Source: Alphaproteobacteria bacterium (GTDB lineage Bacteria; Pseudomonadota; Alphaproteobacteria; Pelagibacterales; Pelagibacteraceae). From it: DNA of 36,047 nucleotides. The notes beneath the pieces were generated by a model that saw only the letters and a list, made by a program, of their open reading frames with translations, was not told the origin of the DNA and ran no database searches. Made by a program: the position numbers and the translations under genes. Position 1 is the first letter of the stretch; every line of letters begins with the position of its first letter. Of the stretch, positions 33,468 to 36,047 are shown piece after piece. The stretch spans positions 1-36,047 of the forward strand of contig JABHUX010000029.1 of assembly GCA_018658635.1 (NCBI GenBank), given 5' to 3'.

Positions 33468-36047
33468 TATTTAAAAAACTAGAAATAGTTGGTTTCAAAT
33501 CTTTTGCCGATAAAACACATTTGTTAATTGAAGATGGGCTTACAGGTATTGTTGGCCCAAATGGTTGTGGAAAGTCAAATATTGTCGAGGCTTTAAGATG
33601 GTGCATGGGAGAAACTTCTGCAAAAAGCCTTAGGGGCAGTGGGATGGAGGATGTAATATTCTCAGGAACATCAAACCGTCCTTCTAAAAATATTGCTGAA
33701 GCAAATATTCTTCTAGAAAATAACGAAAACATTTCTCAATATAGAGATACACCAGAAATAGAAGTTAAAAGAAGAATAGAAAAAGACAAAGGCTCAAGTT
33801 ACTACATAAATGGAAAAGAAGTTCGAGCAAGAGATGTGCAAATATTATTTGCAGACCTTTCCACCGGAGCTCATTCTCCTTCAATGGTAAGTCAGGGAAA
33901 AGTTGGTTCTTTGATTACCGCAAAACCTACGGATAGAAGAGCAATATTAGAAGAGGCCGCTGGTATTGGAGGACTGCATGCAAGAAGACATGAAGCCGAG
34001 TTAAGATTAAGTGCTGCTGAAAATAACCTTAAAAAAGCAGACGATATAATGAAGCAAATCGAACTTCAGTTAAAAAATTTATTAAAACAAGCTGAAGAAG
34101 CCTCGAGATATAAAACAATATCAAATGATATTAAAAAAAATGAGGCATTACTTTGTTATTTAAAAATCCAAGAAATTAATAAAGAACTTAAAGAAAGTCT
34201 GGAAGGATTAAACGAAATTGATGATGATATTAGTGCAGTAACAATTGAAAAAAATTATAGCAGCGAACTATTAGAAAGCGAAAATAAAAGAATTAAGCCT
34301 CTAAGAAATGATTTTGCAGAAATTACCAGCAAACTACAAAGGTTAAATTTAGAATATGAAGATTTATTTAAGGAAGAACAAAGAACTAAAGAAGAGTTGG
34401 AAAAACTTAGAATTGATCTAAAAAATACTAACGATGATCTGCAAGGCGAAAATATTAATATTAATAATGCCAACTCAAATATTAAACGATTAACTGATGA
34501 AAAAACTGAAATACTAGGGTTTGAAAAAACATATTATGAAATTGAAAATAAAACTAATAATGATTTTAAAAAAATTGCAGAACAACTAAATCTTGAACAA
34601 AGAGCACTAGAAATTCTATCAGAAAAAATATTTGCAAATATAGGAAATGCTGAGACTAAAAAAGCTATCAATAATTATTTAAATTATTTTAGAAATTTTA
34701 GCAATAAACAATCTGAAATATTAAAAGATACCATAAATAACTTTGAAGATATTGGATCCCAAAAAATTAAAGAAAATTTAAAAAATCTTCTAATTAGTTT
34801 CGAAGAAACATCTAAAAATATCGAAAATTTAAATGATCTAATCGAAAAAGATAATGAACAAATATCATCTTTTAATAAAGAAGACGCAAAGAACGAATTC
34901 ACTCAAAAAACTTTTTTACTTAAAGAATTGCAAGAAAAATATGCAATATTTTTAAACAAATATGAAACTATAAAGAACGACTCTATTAAAAGAAAAGAGA
35001 GAATTAAGAGCGTTGATATTGAAATAGATAACTGGCGTAATTTAGAGCAAAATTCAAAAACAAAATCAGAAAGTCTATTATCTCGGCTAAAAAATTTAGA
35101 AAAAGAAATCACGAAAATTCAAATAAAGCCTAGTGAAATTGGTGAGCAAAAAGGTTTTTATCAAGAAAATATAAAAAATACTGAAGAAGCTAGAACAAAG
35201 ATTAGTTCAGAAATTGAAATTGCAGAAAACAAAATCACAGAAATTAATAAGGTATTAACAGATATTAATGAAAAGGTTCTGGCTGGACGTGAGAAAAAAG
35301 TTCGTTTTGAAACGCTTATAGATAACCATAAAGTAAAAATTTCAGAAATAGAAAATAAAGTTAAAGAAGATTTTAAATGTTCAATAGATGATCTTTTAAA
35401 TGAAGAAGATAAATTATCTATTGAAAAAACAAGTATTGAAAAAATAGAAGCTTCACTAAAAACTCTCAAAGACGAAAGGGATAATATGGGTGCTGTAAAT
35501 TTAAGAGCAGATGACGAAACTAAAAATCTTGAAAACCAAATAAATAAAATGATGGAAGACAGAAAAGATCTTCTAGCGGGAATATTAAAACTTAAATCTA
35601 GTATTAATGAATTAAATCAAAAAGGAAGAGAGAAACTAATTGACGCCTTTGACAAAGTGGGAAGAAAATTTAATGATGTATATACAAAATTATTTGGCGG
35701 GGGGAATGCTAGACTTGAACTAATAGAGTCTGATGATCCTTTAGAAGCTGGTTTAGAATTGTTAGTAAGCCCTCCTGGAAAAAAATTACAATCAATTACC
35801 TTATTATCGGGTGGTGAACAGGCTCTAACCGCAATGGCCTTAATATTTGCAGTATTTTTAATTAATCCAGCACCAATCTGTATTTTGGATGAAGTGGATG
35901 CACCATTGGATGATGCAAACGTTACAAGATTTTGCTCGTTAATAGAAGAGCTAACAAAAATTACCGAAACTAAATTTATAGTCATCACTCACCATGCTTT
36001 GACAATGTCTAGAATGAATAGATTGTATGGAGTAACAATGGCAGAGA
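33464..36047 (+). CDS. smc: Chromosome segregation ATPase SMC, 3' end cut by window
   Basis: The frame is open from ATG 33464 to the window edge (861 residues). The N-terminal head has Walker A GPNGCGKS (31-38), an arginine-finger region (SLRGSGMEDVIFSG) and a Q-loop at Q144 (SMVSQGKVGSLI). The C-terminal head has LSGGEQ (781-786), Walker B ICILDEVDAPLDD (D809, E810) and an H-loop (H843/H844), so only a few residues are missing. NMGAVNL-x-A (about 675-682), the usual end of the C-terminal arm, is present. Between residues about 187 and 686 there is almost only Lys/Glu/Asn/Ile/Leu heptad-like sequence with nine glycines. I see no hinge domain. Total length is far below the ~1150-1200 usual for SMC. 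MukB and Rad50-type proteins are excluded by the head motifs. Confidence 0.93.
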   Translation, partial: MIFKKLEIVGFKSFADKTHLLIEDGLTGIVGPNGCGKSNIVEALRWCMGETSAKSLRGSGMEDVIFSGTSNRPSKNIAEANILLENNENISQYRDTPEIEVKRRIEKDKGSSYYINGKEVRARDVQILFADLSTGAHSPSMVSQGKVGSLITAKPTDRRAILEEAAGIGGLHARRHEAELRLSAAENNLKKADDIMKQIELQLKNLLKQAEEASRYKTISNDIKKNEALLCYLKIQEINKELKESLEGLNEIDDDISAVTIEKNYSSELLESENKRIKPLRNDFAEITSKLQRLNLEYEDLFKEEQRTKEELEKLRIDLKNTNDDLQGENININNANSNIKRLTDEKTEILGFEKTYYEIENKTNNDFKKIAEQLNLEQRALEILSEKIFANIGNAETKKAINNYLNYFRNFSNKQSEILKDTINNFEDIGSQKIKENLKNLLISFEETSKNIENLNDLIEKDNEQISSFNKEDAKNEFTQKTFLLKELQEKYAIFLNKYETIKNDSIKRKERIKSVDIEIDNWRNLEQNSKTKSESLLSRLKNLEKEITKIQIKPSEIGEQKGFYQENIKNTEEARTKISSEIEIAENKITEINKVLTDINEKVLAGREKKVRFETLIDNHKVKISEIENKVKEDFKCSIDDLLNEEDKLSIEKTSIEKIEASLKTLKDERDNMGAVNLRADDETKNLENQINKMMEDRKDLLAGILKLKSSINELNQKGREKLIDAFDKVGRKFNDVYTKLFGGGNARLELIESDDPLEAGLELLVSPPGKKLQSITLLSGGEQALTAMALIFAVFLINPAPICILDEVDAPLDDANVTRFCSLIEELTKITETKFIVITHHALTMSRMNRLYGVTMAE

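Noticed and set aside
34255-35988. Several minus-strand open frames (e.g. 34255-34473, 35161-35469, 35617-35988)
   Set aside because: All are antisense to smc, whose plus-strand frame is continuous; Lys/Glu-rich coiled coil yields Phe/Ser/Leu-rich shadows.
1-36047. Hidden mobile element, CRISPR array, toxin-antitoxin or defence system
   Set aside because: I found no transposase, integrase, phage genes or spaced direct repeats. The only DNA methylase is a CcrM orphan with no nuclease partner, and nearly every base belongs to recognisable housekeeping genes.

Overview
The window is very AT-rich, gene-dense chromosomal DNA. Most neighbouring genes overlap or lie a few bases apart, and no gap exceeds about 90 bases. 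Gene content and order are alphaproteobacterial: a CcrM-type GANTC methyltransferase beside rnhB, a PetP/PetR-like regulator pair, a petABC cytochrome bc1 operon, relatives of the mitochondrial proteins ELM1 and NDUFAF7, and the run lgt - NDUFAF7-like - pgeF - prs - rplY - pth - ychF. With the low GC and extreme compactness this best fits a streamlined marine alphaproteobacterium of the SAR11/Pelagibacterales type. That placement is inferred from content and composition, not from a database match. I see no insertion sequence, prophage, CRISPR array or integrated element.

Layout. (1) 1-1301, minus: the 5' part of a possible 2OG-Fe(II) oxygenase behind an ELM1-like gene. (2) 1349-9238: trxB (+), an aspartate aminotransferase (-), then uvrB, a pteridine-reductase-like SDR, folB, uvrC and pgsA (+), in which excision repair and pterin/folate genes interleave. 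(3) 9248-12642: ilvE (-), then a PetP-like MarR regulator, a PetR-like response regulator and a sensor kinase (+). (4) 12625-18948: ubiK-like (-), then seven tightly packed plus-strand genes from lgt to ychF. (5) 18925-21553, minus: petA-petB-petC. (6) 21630-23415, plus: trmL, hemF, greA. (7) 23424-27780, minus: a TPR lipoprotein-type or exported protein gene, ispE, tRNA-Gln(UUG), a GNAT gene and cca. (8) 27785-36047: a UDG-like protein, rnhB and ccrM (+), an FAD monooxygenase and mutY (-), then a DUF721 gene, a DsbA-like gene and a 3'-truncated smc (+).

How the genes fit together. Region 8 concentrates chromosome maintenance: uracil and adenine base-excision repair, RNA primer or ribonucleotide removal, GANTC methylation, a DciA-like putative helicase-loader relative and SMC. 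Region 3 carries regulators whose relatives are linked to the bc1 genes found in region 5. Region 4 combines lipoprotein maturation, peptidoglycan quality control, PRPP supply and translation.

Most of the window is housekeeping, and I do not see a novel multi-gene system. The points most worth a second look are an SMC protein that appears to have no hinge domain, a UDG-family protein that has lost its Fe-S cysteines and active-site motifs, an SDR with pteridine-reductase signatures beside folB, a palindrome in front of the MarR gene, a GANTC site in front of ccrM, and divergent genes whose start codons share a single CATG.
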